A stretch of 20,298 bases of DNA. It comes from Bacteroidetes bacterium 4572_112. GTDB lineage: Bacteria > Bacteroidota > Bacteroidia > Bacteroidales > UBA1556. Made by a program: the position numbers and the translations under genes. The DNA lies in NCBI GenBank assembly GCA_002254285.1, contig NIUZ01000032.1:1-20298 (forward strand). The letters are read 5' to 3'. This document shows, piece after piece, positions 6,960-14,823 of the stretch. Numbering within the stretch: position 1 is the stretch's first letter; every line of letters begins with the position of its first letter. The notes beneath the pieces are model-generated. The model saw only the letters and a program-made list of their open reading frames with translations. It had not been told where the DNA came from and made no database searches.

Positions 6960-7969
6960 TATATATCAAATTCGGATATTAGTTTCTCTAGTTTTGCTTG
7001 AGTGTCTTTTAGGCTCAAGAATGATTTACCTCCAGCAGCATTATGATGTCCACCACCTTCAAAATTATTGCGAGCAAATTCATTCACATTAAAGTCTTTT
7101 TTGGAGCGAAACGACATCTTTATTTTATCATCTTTCTCTGTAAGTAATGCTGCAAAGCAAATCCCTTTTATGGACAGAGCATAATTTACAATTCCTTCTG
7201 TTAAGCCTTCCTTATCACCAAACTGATTGAGTTCTTCTGCACTAAAAGCAATATAAGCAGCTTTTTTATCTGCAAAAACATGTAGATTGTCATTTATTCC
7301 TAAACCCAATATTCTTAGTCTGTCAATACTATTATTATTAAAAACTATATCGTGAGTTTCTTTCACCTTCACACCATAGCGAATAAGCTTGGCTGCGGTT
7401 TCAAAAGTCTCAGGCTGATCGCAGCTATAAGCAAACGAGCCTGTATCAGTCATTAAGCCAACAAATATATTTGTGGCAATCTCTTTATTTATATATTTCT
7501 TAAAATTTGAATTATACAGAATATCGAAAAGCAACTCACTAGTGGATGATTTCTCTGGGAAGGAGAACATCAAATCAAAATAATCTTCATCAGGAAATAA
7601 GTGATGATCAATAAGAACTTTAGTAGCAGTACTCTCCTTCATTACCTTTTCTACATTTGCAGTACGATGAGGAGCATTAAAGTCCATTGCAAAAAGCAAA
7701 TCTGCTTCCAACACTGCTTCATGCACTGCCTTACCTTGCATATCATGAACTAATATTGAATCTACCGAAGGCATCCAACTAAGAAAATCTGGAGCCACAT
7801 TTGGACATACAACTTTTACTTTTTTATTCATTTGCAAAAGCACATTCTGCAATGCCAATGCCGAGCCAATAGTATCAGCATCGGGACTAGTATGCGTACA
7901 GAGTGTAATTTTTTCAGCCTTTGCAATCATCTGCTCAAGCTCCAATATTTTGTTTTTATCTAAAGTCAT
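6959..7969 (-). CDS. DHH-family phosphoesterase, NrnA-like (oligoribonuclease / pAp phosphatase)
   Basis: A 336-residue soluble protein of the DHH/DHHA1 superfamily, the size of NrnA enzymes that degrade nanoRNAs and dephosphorylate 3'-phosphoadenosine 5'-phosphate. The metal-binding motifs are in order: H26 with SPDADT (28-33), D96 in AMDFNAP, DHH (121-123), and D175 in GLMTDTGSF. The C-terminal DHHA1 domain ends with the substrate-binding GGGHHNAAGG loop (305-314). All key residues are present, so it should be active in the cytoplasm with Mn or similar ions. RecJ is excluded by the short length. It is the first gene of a two-gene unit with the FKBP lipoprotein. The upstream spacer is filled by degenerate repeats, and no clear TAnnTTTG promoter box was found there. 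Confidence 0.88.
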   Translation of the reverse strand: MTLDKNKILELEQMIAKAEKITLCTHTSPDADTIGSALALQNVLLQMNKKVKVVCPNVAPDFLSWMPSVDSILVHDMQGKAVHEAVLEADLLFAMDFNAPHRTANVEKVMKESTATKVLIDHHLFPDEDYFDLMFSFPEKSSTSELLFDILYNSNFKKYINKEIATNIFVGLMTDTGSFAYSCDQPETFETAAKLIRYGVKVKETHDIVFNNNSIDRLRILGLGINDNLHVFADKKAAYIAFSAEELNQFGDKEGLTEGIVNYALSIKGICFAALLTEKDDKIKMSFRSKKDFNVNEFARNNFEGGGHHNAAGGKSFLSLKDTQAKLEKLISEFDI

Positions 7970-7978
7970 TCTTGGAAT

Positions 7979-8105
7979 GTTTATTTGGTTATTTGGTTGA
8001 AAAGGGTTGAAAAGGGTTGAAATGGTTGAAAGATTGAAAAGGGTTGAAAAAGTTTAATTAGTTTAAAGGTTGAATAGTCTGAAATAGTAGAAGAGATTGA
8101 ATGAT
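7979..8105. repeat. Degenerate GTTGAAA array upstream of the nrnA-like gene
   Basis: After GTTTATTT and GGTTATTT (7979-7994), variants of GGTTGAAA(A) follow at intervals of about 8-11 bases: clear copies start near 7995, 8005, 8015, 8023, 8031 and 8041, then decay. Read in the direction of the minus-strand gene the unit is TTTCAACC. The array begins about 10 bases before the start codon, so it probably forms the leader and promoter region. Copies are imperfect, unlike a CRISPR. Confidence 0.6.
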
Positions 8106-8216
8106 TAAACAATCTACAATTTGCACATTCTCACATTAACTAATTTCCACATTGTCATCCTTAGCCTACCGAAGGACCATTATATAATTACATCATTAAT
8201 AATTAAACATTAACAA
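8106..8216. repeat. Second part of the intergenic spacer: ACAATTT-type units and a REP-like element
   Basis: From about 8107 to 8153 the spacer changes to units such as AACAATCT, ACAATTT, CACATT and CACATT, like the array near 19171-19279. At 8154-8178 lies a REP-like sequence beginning GTCATCCTT and ending CGAAGGACC, with TCCTT/AAGGA arms. It resembles a repeat widely scattered in Bacteroidota intergenic regions (recalled, not searched). The rest is AT-rich. No gene was seen in 7970-8216. Confidence 0.45.
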
Positions 8217-9164
8217 TTAACCATTAGTAAGGTCTCTAACAATCTCTTTAAGTGGTCTAACTTTATGAATATGCTCAATGGAAGGCCCAGCAACAAAATA
8301 GGTTTTATATGAGGCTCCAAAGGCTGATTTTTTAATCTTATTCATTCCTTGTACAGCAATTACCATTTTCAATATTTTGCGGAATTTCTTATGCTTTATC
8401 ATCATACGCATCAAGAAATTAGGTTCTGTACCAATTTCTTGCACATAAGGAGTATTTATTACCGTAAGCGGTGAACCCGATAGGTTTGAAGTACGTACAA
8501 CATCTTTAGCTTTATAATCGATAAGAGCTTGCTTATAGTCTTTTGAAACACCACATTCCTCAGCTGCAATAAAAACAGTACCAACACTTACGCCATCAGC
8601 TCCAGCTTCTATCATTTCATCAATTTGAGCTTTAGTTGCTACTCCACCAGCAGATATTATTGGGATATCAAACTCAGCCTTAAGCTGCTTTATCAAATCC
8701 TTAATCTTAATATTTCCTGCATGACCTCCAGCCTCTGCTCCTACTCCAATAATAGCATCAGCTCCAAGCTCTACAACTTTTTGAGCATAACTAACATTGG
8801 TAACATCGCAAAAAACCTTTATTCCCTTTGGCTGAGCTTTTTCTATAACCTCTCTTGGACTACCCAATGAAGTAATAATAAATCCTACCTCTTTTTCAAT
8901 ACAAGTCTTTAACTGCTCTGGGTATTTAGGATTAGATTTATTCACTATCAGGTTCACACCAAATGGTTTATCAGTAGCACTTCGAATTTCGTCAATTGCT
9001 GCTCTAAAATCCTCATCAGTACGATGGTTTAATGCAGGAAAAGCCGCAGCTATTCCGCTATCAAGCGCTTCGATTATCATTTTTGGATTAGACACCAAAA
9101 ACATAGGCGCCATAATTATAGGAAATTCAATATTTAACAGGTCTGTAAGCTTAGTTTTACTCAT
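8217..9164 (-). CDS. Nitronate monooxygenase / FabK-like FMN enzyme
   Basis: A TIM-barrel flavoprotein of the 2-nitropropane dioxygenase/NMO family, which includes nitronate-oxidising enzymes and FabK enoyl-ACP reductases. With the start chosen here it has 315 residues. N-terminal PIIMAPM and GVNLIVN are FMN-binding landmarks. GAEAGGHAG contains the conserved His used as catalytic base in NMOs. IISAGGVAT and GADGVSVGTVFIAAEE form the phosphate-binding part of the barrel. The frame opens further upstream at an ATG at 9200. However, a promoter -7 box (9202-9209) would place the transcript start at about 9195, so the in-frame ATG at 9164 (MSKTKLTDLL) is preferred; it also begins where family members usually do. 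It is probably cytoplasmic and monocistronic. The physiological substrate is unknown. Confidence 0.85.
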   Translation of the reverse strand: MSKTKLTDLLNIEFPIIMAPMFLVSNPKMIIEALDSGIAAAFPALNHRTDEDFRAAIDEIRSATDKPFGVNLIVNKSNPKYPEQLKTCIEKEVGFIITSLGSPREVIEKAQPKGIKVFCDVTNVSYAQKVVELGADAIIGVGAEAGGHAGNIKIKDLIKQLKAEFDIPIISAGGVATKAQIDEMIEAGADGVSVGTVFIAAEECGVSKDYKQALIDYKAKDVVRTSNLSGSPLTVINTPYVQEIGTEPNFLMRMMIKHKKFRKILKMVIAVQGMNKIKKSAFGASYKTYFVAGPSIEHIHKVRPLKEIVRDLTNG

Positions 9165-9201
9165 TATATTCAATATTTTTTGAAGTATTATACGATTCAT
9201 G

Positions 9202-9235
9202 CAAATATAAGAAATTATGCGACAAAAAAATGCAA
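9202..9235 (-). promoter_or_regulatory. Promoter of the nitronate-monooxygenase-like gene
   Basis: TATATTTG on the minus strand (9209 to 9202) is an exact TAnnTTTG box. TTG of CTTG (9235 to 9233) lies 23 bases upstream, a rather long but possible spacing. The -33 element falls inside the left arm of the terminator hairpin of the preceding unit (9228-9271), so the two signals overlap. Confidence 0.5.
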
Positions 9236-9271
9236 GATATTAAGTTCTTATGAAATCAATATCTTGCATTT
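9228..9271 (-). terminator. Terminator of the receptor-lipoprotein unit
   Basis: A perfect 14-bp stem (9228-9241 with 9258-9271) encloses a 16-base loop. On the minus strand the second arm runs into a tract of seven or more T. The first arm covers the last codons of the small lipoprotein gene, whose stop codon (9258-9256) lies at the stem/loop border. Confidence 0.75.
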
Positions 9272-9495
9272 AAATAAAAAATTTCGTACGACTTATTCCA
9301 TTCATATTCGAAAGCTCCAGGAATCACAGTTTTACTAATACTATTTCCATCATTATCAAAAAACACAGCATCATAAGGATCAGATAAGCCAGTAACCATA
9401 TAGTTTACAACCTTAGTATCTTCATTCTTAGTACACGAAACAAAAGCAATAGATACAATTGCTAACAATATTATAAATTTTCTCATAGTAAACAT
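9256..9495 (-). CDS. Small lipoprotein of unknown function next to a copper-type receptor
   Basis: A 79-residue product with signal peptide and lipobox AFVSC (Cys21), hence a likely outer-membrane or periplasmic lipoprotein of about 59 mature residues. The mature part contains VNYMVTGLSDPYDAVFFDN, then a Trp/Tyr-rich end. I do not recognise a characterised family. The pattern 'xVTGLSDPYxVxxxDxxG' recalls small beta-rich Bacteroidota lipoproteins that usually run somewhat longer, so the C-terminus may be shortened. No Cys, His or Met metal motif is evident in the mature region. Translation may start at the ATG at 9495, 1 base after the receptor stop codon, or at Met4 (9486), which gives a cleaner MRK signal start. 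It is co-transcribed with the receptor and ends within the terminator stem. Confidence 0.65.
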   Translation of the reverse strand: MFTMRKFIILLAIVSIAFVSCTKNEDTKVVNYMVTGLSDPYDAVFFDNDGNSISKTVIPGAFEYEWNKSYEIFYLNARY

Positions 9496-9496
9496 A

Positions 9497-11863
9497 TTAA
9501 AAATTAAGAATTAGATTCATGAATAAAACTCTGCCTGGCTCATAAATACGAGTATCTGTTCCAAGTATCCGTCTATTTAAATGCTCATAATAAGCTTTAT
9601 CAAGGATATTATTTACACCACCAACAACAGTCAAATTCTGATTGTATTTAAATTTCAAACTTGCGTCAATAAGTATAAAGTCAGGAGTTGTTAGCTCTTC
9701 CATAGAAACAGAAATACGATCTTGTGCTGCCGAATATCTAACATTTACAGCAGGTATTAATTTACCTTTCATACAGTTATATGAGAAATTTGCGTTTGCA
9801 TTAAAAGGTGGAATTTCTCCTATTGGATCATTCTGTATTTTATAAATATCCGTAAGCTTATGGTTTTCATCAAATACTAGAGCCTCTACCTCGTCCATAG
9901 TACCACGTGTATAAGCAGCCGTTAGCGACATTCTGAATTTATATCTTAGCGGTGTTGCATACGATAGTTCAAAACCATAAAGGCTAGCATTACCCAGGTT
10001 ATCAAATTTCTTTACACCCAACACTCCTTGGGTAAGTGGCTTTTGCACTGCAGGTGGCACATATGTTCCACCAATAAAATTCTGCACATACGAATAGAAA
10101 GCTGTAAGCTCTAATCCACCATACTTTTCATTATTATATTTATATACAATATCAATTTCGTTATTGGCTTCTGCTTCTAAAAGTGGATTTCCTATATATT
10201 CATAATTATCGAAGCCAACAGGAAGCGTTATAATAAAACGCTCAAGCATATCAGGGCTACGAACACCACGACCTACAGATAAACCTAATGACATATTTTC
10301 GCCAATTTTTCGTGATAAACCAAAGCTAATACTAAAATTCACCAAACTAGAATGCGTACTATCTGCTGGCGTTCCAATAATATCAACTTTGTTTCCATTT
10401 ATTAAAGATATGGAATCTGAATACGAGTTATTGAAATCAATTCGTGAGGAAACTACTGCTTCCCAAAGATCATAATTATGGCGATATTCAGCAAACATTC
10501 CATAATTGGTGATTACTGCGCTATTCCATAATTTTTCATTCTTCACTGGTACTTTATTCTTCATTGGGAATTGTCCGATCATGGTTTTCACTCGATCACC
10601 ATCCTTATCAATCCTATACATATCAGTACCAACAAACAGGTGGGAGTTATCGCTAGTATTTAGTCCAACTTCTGCTCTATAGCCAAATCTATTTGCAATA
10701 ATGTTAGAAACAGCAATTACAGTATCTGCAAATCCTCTTTCTTTATTATCCATAGTATGGTCCACATTTGAAAAATACACTTTGGCGTTTATTGTTTCAA
10801 TAAAATCAGATATATTTTTTGCCGAATAATCCACAGAATAAAATTTTGTAGCATCTAGGCGCTCATCCATTGGCAAGGAAGGAAAGCTTACATTTTTTGC
10901 ATATAAATCAGAAAATGAAAACATAATTGTTTGATTTTCGGTAGGAGCAAAACCAAGTTTGGCGGTATAACCATATTTGGTAAACGACGAGCGAATTTTA
11001 TTTCCATCGCCATCGGTATAACTTCCGTATTGAGCATTATTTCCAGAAAGAGAGAAGAACACTTTTTTACCTCCACCATATACGGTAATATGCTGTCGTT
11101 GCCCATTCCAATTACTTTCGTAGCCAACATTAGCCTTAACATGTAGTTGAAACTCATCAAAAGGACGAGGAGAAGACGTGAGCAGGTTTACAACTCCACC
11201 CATATTCTCACCAAAGCGAAGAGCAAATGGCCCTTTAAGCACTTCTATAGCTTCTATATCACTTGCCTCAACGTGGGTAGTAGTTGGATCCATTCTATTA
11301 GGACATCCACCTTCTATTTTCTGACCATTATCGAGCTGTATATTCAATTGAGAGAATTTAAAACCACGTATTACAGGGTCCAAATTAGCACCACCTTTAC
11401 GCACGGCGCTAATATTTGGTACCTCACGCAAGAAATCTGCAATATCTCTAATGGGCTTTTGCTCTAGGTCAGCTTCCTTTAGCACTATTTTAGAATAAGA
11501 ATAAGTCTCTATTTTATCATCACGAATATCAACAGCTAATAATTCCTTAATATCGATCTCCATTGGAAAGTTAATCTCCAAATTTTCTCCAGCTTTAATA
11601 CTAAAGTCTTTATTTATGGTTTCATAACCAAGGAACTTAACCTTAATGGTATAATTACCAGGCTTTATGTCTGAGATACTATATTCCCCTTTCCCATTTG
11701 AGGTAGTACCTTTATTAGATAAAATAACTATTTCTGCTCCAGAAATTATAGCAGAAGTATTTGCATCGTGAATTACACCATATATTTTTGATGTATTTTG
11801 AGCAAATAGAACAAACGGAAATAACAAAATTGTTAAAAAAAATAGCCTTTTTTGCATTATCAA
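9497..11863 (-). CDS. TonB-dependent outer-membrane receptor, OprC/NosA-like (putative copper)
   Basis: A 788-residue outer-membrane active transporter powered by TonB/ExbBD. After a signal peptide (about 1-22) come a carboxypeptidase-regulatory-like beta domain (about 25-103), a plug domain (about 120-235, with IRGFKFSQLNIQLDNG and IEVLKGPFALRFGENMGGVVNL) and a 22-strand barrel ending in the terminal motif ...RVLFMNLILNF. The substrate clue is GGCPNRMDP: Cys187 and Met191 form CxxxM, and H369-T-M371 forms HxM. OprC of Pseudomonas binds copper through Cys143/Met147 and His323/Met325; the distance between motifs is 180 residues there and 182 here. Copper binding is therefore inferred, not shown. 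It is the first gene of a unit with the small lipoprotein. A -7 box lies at 11916-11923 with a dyad just downstream. Confidence 0.9.
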   Translation of the reverse strand: MIMQKRLFFLTILLFPFVLFAQNTSKIYGVIHDANTSAIISGAEIVILSNKGTTSNGKGEYSISDIKPGNYTIKVKFLGYETINKDFSIKAGENLEINFPMEIDIKELLAVDIRDDKIETYSYSKIVLKEADLEQKPIRDIADFLREVPNISAVRKGGANLDPVIRGFKFSQLNIQLDNGQKIEGGCPNRMDPTTTHVEASDIEAIEVLKGPFALRFGENMGGVVNLLTSSPRPFDEFQLHVKANVGYESNWNGQRQHITVYGGGKKVFFSLSGNNAQYGSYTDGDGNKIRSSFTKYGYTAKLGFAPTENQTIMFSFSDLYAKNVSFPSLPMDERLDATKFYSVDYSAKNISDFIETINAKVYFSNVDHTMDNKERGFADTVIAVSNIIANRFGYRAEVGLNTSDNSHLFVGTDMYRIDKDGDRVKTMIGQFPMKNKVPVKNEKLWNSAVITNYGMFAEYRHNYDLWEAVVSSRIDFNNSYSDSISLINGNKVDIIGTPADSTHSSLVNFSISFGLSRKIGENMSLGLSVGRGVRSPDMLERFIITLPVGFDNYEYIGNPLLEAEANNEIDIVYKYNNEKYGGLELTAFYSYVQNFIGGTYVPPAVQKPLTQGVLGVKKFDNLGNASLYGFELSYATPLRYKFRMSLTAAYTRGTMDEVEALVFDENHKLTDIYKIQNDPIGEIPPFNANANFSYNCMKGKLIPAVNVRYSAAQDRISVSMEELTTPDFILIDASLKFKYNQNLTVVGGVNNILDKAYYEHLNRRILGTDTRIYEPGRVLFMNLILNF

Positions 11864-11890
11864 TCAATTTTTAAAGAATTAGTACGTGAC

Positions 11891-11906
11891 GTTAGTATTT
11901 ACTAAC
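11891..11906. promoter_or_regulatory. Dyad GTTAGTA-TT-TACTAAC at the receptor transcription start
   Basis: Two exact 7-bp arms flank a 2-base centre. The dyad lies just downstream of the -7 box (11916-11923) and about 28 bases before the receptor start codon, a position suited to a repressor operator. It does not match CueR- or CopY-type sites that I know. Confidence 0.45.
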
Positions 11907-11915
11907 ACAGCTATA

Positions 11916-11923
11916 CAAAGATA
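11916..11923 (-). promoter_or_regulatory. -7 element of the receptor promoter
   Basis: TATCTTTG on the minus strand exactly fits TAnnTTTG. A convincing -33 TTTG was not found at the usual 19-23 bases, so only the -7 part is called. The predicted leader is about 45 bases. Confidence 0.5.
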
Positions 11924-11956
11924 GGTGTTTTTCTGAATAAGATAAAAAATTACGCA

Positions 11957-11989
11957 AAAAAAAAGCTAGCAAAATGCTAGCTTTTTTTT
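11957..11989 (-). terminator. Terminator of porP-gldJ, symmetrical
   Basis: A 15-bp perfect stem (11957-11971 with 11975-11989), GC core GCTAGC, 3-base loop, flanked by A8 and T8. It lies 15 bases after the gldJ stop and works on paper in both directions, shielding the receptor promoter from upstream transcription. Confidence 0.88.
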
Positions 11990-12004
11990 AAGTATCTTTT
12001 AATA

Positions 12005-13780
12005 TTAGTAATTACCTATTGGGCTACCAACACGAGTCATTGCACAACGGAAACCAATGAAAGAAGTAGATTGGTGCTCATCTAAGAAACGACGAGTTCC
12101 TGGGCTTAACCAATAAGCTCCATCTTTCCACGATCCACCTTTATATACTCTAGCTTTATCATTAATCATTGATGTTTTACCATAGTCATACATCTTACCA
12201 CTACCATCACTTGATTTATCTTGCCAATTATTCCAATCATTATCTTGATTATAATTAGAAGCATAGTCACCATCAAGGTAATTCTTATTATTTGATTTTC
12301 TATAATTTCTACGAGAAAGGTTTTCCTCCATAGTTACTTCACGTTGGCGTAATTCACCTGGCTCAGCAATAATAAAATCAGAAATTCCTTTAGCAATTTC
12401 AGCAGCAATATATATAGTAGAAGAAGGATTACCATAAAGGTCATTTTGAAGCATATCATCAAAACTAAGAGCAGCATCTTCATACTTACGCTCTTCTTGT
12501 AATTTTATAACTTTTTCAAGACCGCTATTAAGTTTCTCCTTCATTTTCTCTTCATCATCATTTAGGCCAGTAGAAAGGTTAGCATAAAAACCATTAGGGT
12601 TATTTAACCACTCCATAATACCTTTATAATCATAAATAGTATTATAAAGTTTATCAGCAATAGCACCAGTATTATCTCTTACATAAGTTTTATAAACGTT
12701 ACCACGGAATGAGTTATGAGCTTCCATATCTTCGAAAGACAAAGGACGATAAACATCCATTACCCACTCAGCAACATTACCTGCCATATTATATAAACCA
12801 TAGTCATTTGGCCAATAAGCATAAACAGGAGCTGTAATATTTGCTGCATCATTTAAGTTACCAGCAACACCCATATAATCACCTCGTCCACGACGGAAGT
12901 TAGCAACCATATCACCATAGTTATCAGTAGCATCAGTACGTGTAATATGACCATTCCAAGGATAAATACGACGTTCAACTACTCTCTCATACATTGTATT
13001 ACCAATTAAACCTAGAGCAGCATATTCCCACTCAGCTTCAGTTGGTAGACGATACTTAGGAAGTAAAAAACCATCTTCCATACGTACTCTTCGTACACCA
13101 CCACCATTAGGCGAAATATCTATTAATTGCTTGTCGCTTTCTTCTCCAATACCAGCAATAGAAGCTACCATATAGGCATCTGTATTAAAATGATTGTCAG
13201 AAGTAGGACTTTCTTGATGATTCAAGATTCCCATTGTAACAAGAATATATTCGTTTACACGATCACTTCTCCATGAGCAGTAATCACGAGCTTGAAGCCA
13301 ATTAACACCAACTACAGGATAATCTCTATAAGCAGGGTGACGTAAATAATAATCTACATAAGGCTCATTATAAGACATCTTAGCTCTCCATACTAATGAA
13401 TCTGGAAGAGCTTTTTGAATGATACGAGGATTCTCGTCATTATAAACTCTCTTTAACCAATGCATATATTCTAAATAATCGATATTACGCACTTCGGTCA
13501 TATCCATATAGAAAGAAGGAACTGTTGTACGACGAGGCTGATTGCTCCAATCATACATAACATCTTGCTCAGTACGTCCCATAACAAAGGTACCACCTTC
13601 AATAAGAACTAAACCTGGTCCTGTTTCTTGCTCCTCGTAAGGAATAACTTCAAAACCACCATTATCAGGGTCATTATAAGCCCATCCAGTAGTTGCTGAT
13701 TGCTCATTCGATGAACAAGAAATCATCATTAGCATTACCGCTAATACTCCAAAAAATGATATACTTTTTCTCTTTATCAT
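12005..13780 (-). CDS. gldJ: Gliding motility / type IX secretion lipoprotein GldJ
   Basis: A 591-residue lipoprotein (lipobox MISC, Cys22) with a formylglycine-generating-enzyme-like (sulfatase-modifying factor) fold. Landmarks are TGWAYNDPDNGGFE (31-44), typical of GldJ, GGTFVMG (62-68), RLPTEAEWEYAA (244-255), NMAGNVAEWVMD (331-342), VYKGGSWKD (545-553) and FIGFRCAM (574-581). A charged, Asn-rich insertion (about 400-540) interrupts the C-terminal half. GldJ is an outer-membrane-associated lipoprotein needed for gliding and for stability of GldK in flavobacteria; the FGE-like fold is structural, not catalytic. GldK/PorK is the nearest alternative, but the N-terminal motif favours GldJ. It lies 32 bases after the porP-like gene on the same strand and near divergent porU; gldJ and porU are also neighbours in Flavobacterium johnsoniae as I recall. 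Confidence 0.87.
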   Translation of the reverse strand: MIKRKSISFFGVLAVMLMMISCSSNEQSATTGWAYNDPDNGGFEVIPYEEQETGPGLVLIEGGTFVMGRTEQDVMYDWSNQPRRTTVPSFYMDMTEVRNIDYLEYMHWLKRVYNDENPRIIQKALPDSLVWRAKMSYNEPYVDYYLRHPAYRDYPVVGVNWLQARDYCSWRSDRVNEYILVTMGILNHQESPTSDNHFNTDAYMVASIAGIGEESDKQLIDISPNGGGVRRVRMEDGFLLPKYRLPTEAEWEYAALGLIGNTMYERVVERRIYPWNGHITRTDATDNYGDMVANFRRGRGDYMGVAGNLNDAANITAPVYAYWPNDYGLYNMAGNVAEWVMDVYRPLSFEDMEAHNSFRGNVYKTYVRDNTGAIADKLYNTIYDYKGIMEWLNNPNGFYANLSTGLNDDEEKMKEKLNSGLEKVIKLQEERKYEDAALSFDDMLQNDLYGNPSSTIYIAAEIAKGISDFIIAEPGELRQREVTMEENLSRRNYRKSNNKNYLDGDYASNYNQDNDWNNWQDKSSDGSGKMYDYGKTSMINDKARVYKGGSWKDGAYWLSPGTRRFLDEHQSTSFIGFRCAMTRVGSPIGNY

Positions 13781-13812
13781 AATCTATTTTATTTATTTCA
13801 ACTTATATATAA

Positions 13813-14823
13813 CTAAAAAGAAGGGCAATTTATTTCATGCATACGTTTCTTTTTTATTGGGCAATTGAAATCCAAAGCAAAAGAAAATTCATGTGCACCT
13901 CCCGAAGGACTTGCCAATTCTGAAATTGTTATATCGTAACTGTAACCAAATTTAAACTTATCATACTCAAAACCAGCTTGCAAGATAACTGCATCACTAG
14001 CCCAACCATCTTTTGCAACAAAATGTCGGTACCATAAACCAAAAATTAATGGAGCCTTTTTAAAATAAGCGCCATAATTATATTGATGGAAAGGTCCTTG
14101 ATGCATATATACAAAGTTAGGCGAAATTATTGGATCGCCTGGTTTTAATCTTTTTCCTCCATTCAATGGAATCATATATCCTGCATGTGCAGTAATCTTC
14201 ATTGGTAAATAACTTTCACCTTCGAATGCTACATCAACAGGCACCATATGATGAACTGCTACTCCCCCAAAAAATCTTTTGTTATAAACTAATAACCCAC
14301 TTGAGAAATCAACATCCATTATATTATATTCTCCAGAACCATCACTAGGTCCTTTTTCGGCTGTAATATTTGAAAATCCCCATTTTGAATCTATTTGATC
14401 GCCAAAAGTTAATTTAGACCAATCTAAATGCTTTTGAAAGAAGCTTGCCTGTATTCCTGCTTTTAAAAACCATTCGCGAGATAATCTAATGCGAACAGAA
14501 TAAATTAAAGATACAGTTTGCTCGGTTAAAACACCCTGTCCAGATCTGTCAGAAGTTACCATTACGCCCAATCCACCAGCCAATGCATTAAAATGCATAT
14601 CGAAACTTGCGTTATAGGTTACGTATGATCCAGGGATAGATGGCCACTGATTGCGATAATTCGTCACAACTCTTGGGCAAACCTTTGACCCTGTGAAGGC
14701 CGGATTTAGGTATAATGGATTGGCATAAAACTGCGAAAAATGAGCATCTTGCGCCCTGATTCCCAGTGAAATAAACAATACCGTTACCAGTAATAATAAC
14801 TGTGTGTGCGTGTGTTTTAACAT
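13813..14823 (-). CDS. PorP/SprF family type IX secretion outer-membrane protein
   Basis: A 336-residue outer-membrane beta-barrel protein of the PorP/SprF family. After a signal peptide (about 1-24) comes the family hallmark HFSQFYANPLYLNPAFTG (28-45), then alternating amphipathic strands and a terminal region with KFGYSYDITISEL and GGAHEFSFALDF (291-319). Family members are parts of, or cargo-specific partners for, the type IX secretion and gliding apparatus; SprF assists export of the adhesin SprB. Several paralogues normally occur per genome, so this copy cannot be assigned to the core PorP by sequence alone. The His-rich start (MLKHTHTQ) is slightly odd. It is the promoter-proximal gene of a pair with gldJ. 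No strong promoter was found; TATTATTG (14850 to 14843, minus) is one mismatch from the -7 consensus. Confidence 0.88.
   Translation of the reverse strand: MLKHTHTQLLLLVTVLFISLGIRAQDAHFSQFYANPLYLNPAFTGSKVCPRVVTNYRNQWPSIPGSYVTYNASFDMHFNALAGGLGVMVTSDRSGQGVLTEQTVSLIYSVRIRLSREWFLKAGIQASFFQKHLDWSKLTFGDQIDSKWGFSNITAEKGPSDGSGEYNIMDVDFSSGLLVYNKRFFGGVAVHHMVPVDVAFEGESYLPMKITAHAGYMIPLNGGKRLKPGDPIISPNFVYMHQGPFHQYNYGAYFKKAPLIFGLWYRHFVAKDGWASDAVILQAGFEYDKFKFGYSYDITISELASPSGGAHEFSFALDFNCPIKKKRMHEINCPSF

Noticed and set aside
6959..7969. RecJ exonuclease
   Set aside because: DHH and DHHA1 motifs are shared, but 336 residues is far shorter than RecJ and the layout fits NrnA.
11147..11467. Plus-strand frame of 106 codons (and others at 10888-11160) within the receptor gene
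   Set aside because: They are shadows of the plug-domain codons of the receptor; no signal, domain or start context supports them.
11864..11915. Cobalamin riboswitch in the leader of the TonB-dependent receptor
   Set aside because: The predicted leader is only about 45 bases, far too short for the fold, and the receptor motifs point to copper rather than cobalamin.
12005..13780. Active formylglycine-generating (sulfatase-maturing) enzyme
   Set aside because: The fold is shared, but the lipobox, the GldJ-type N-terminal motif, the large insertion and the type IX neighbours point to a structural lipoprotein; no sulfatase gene is nearby.
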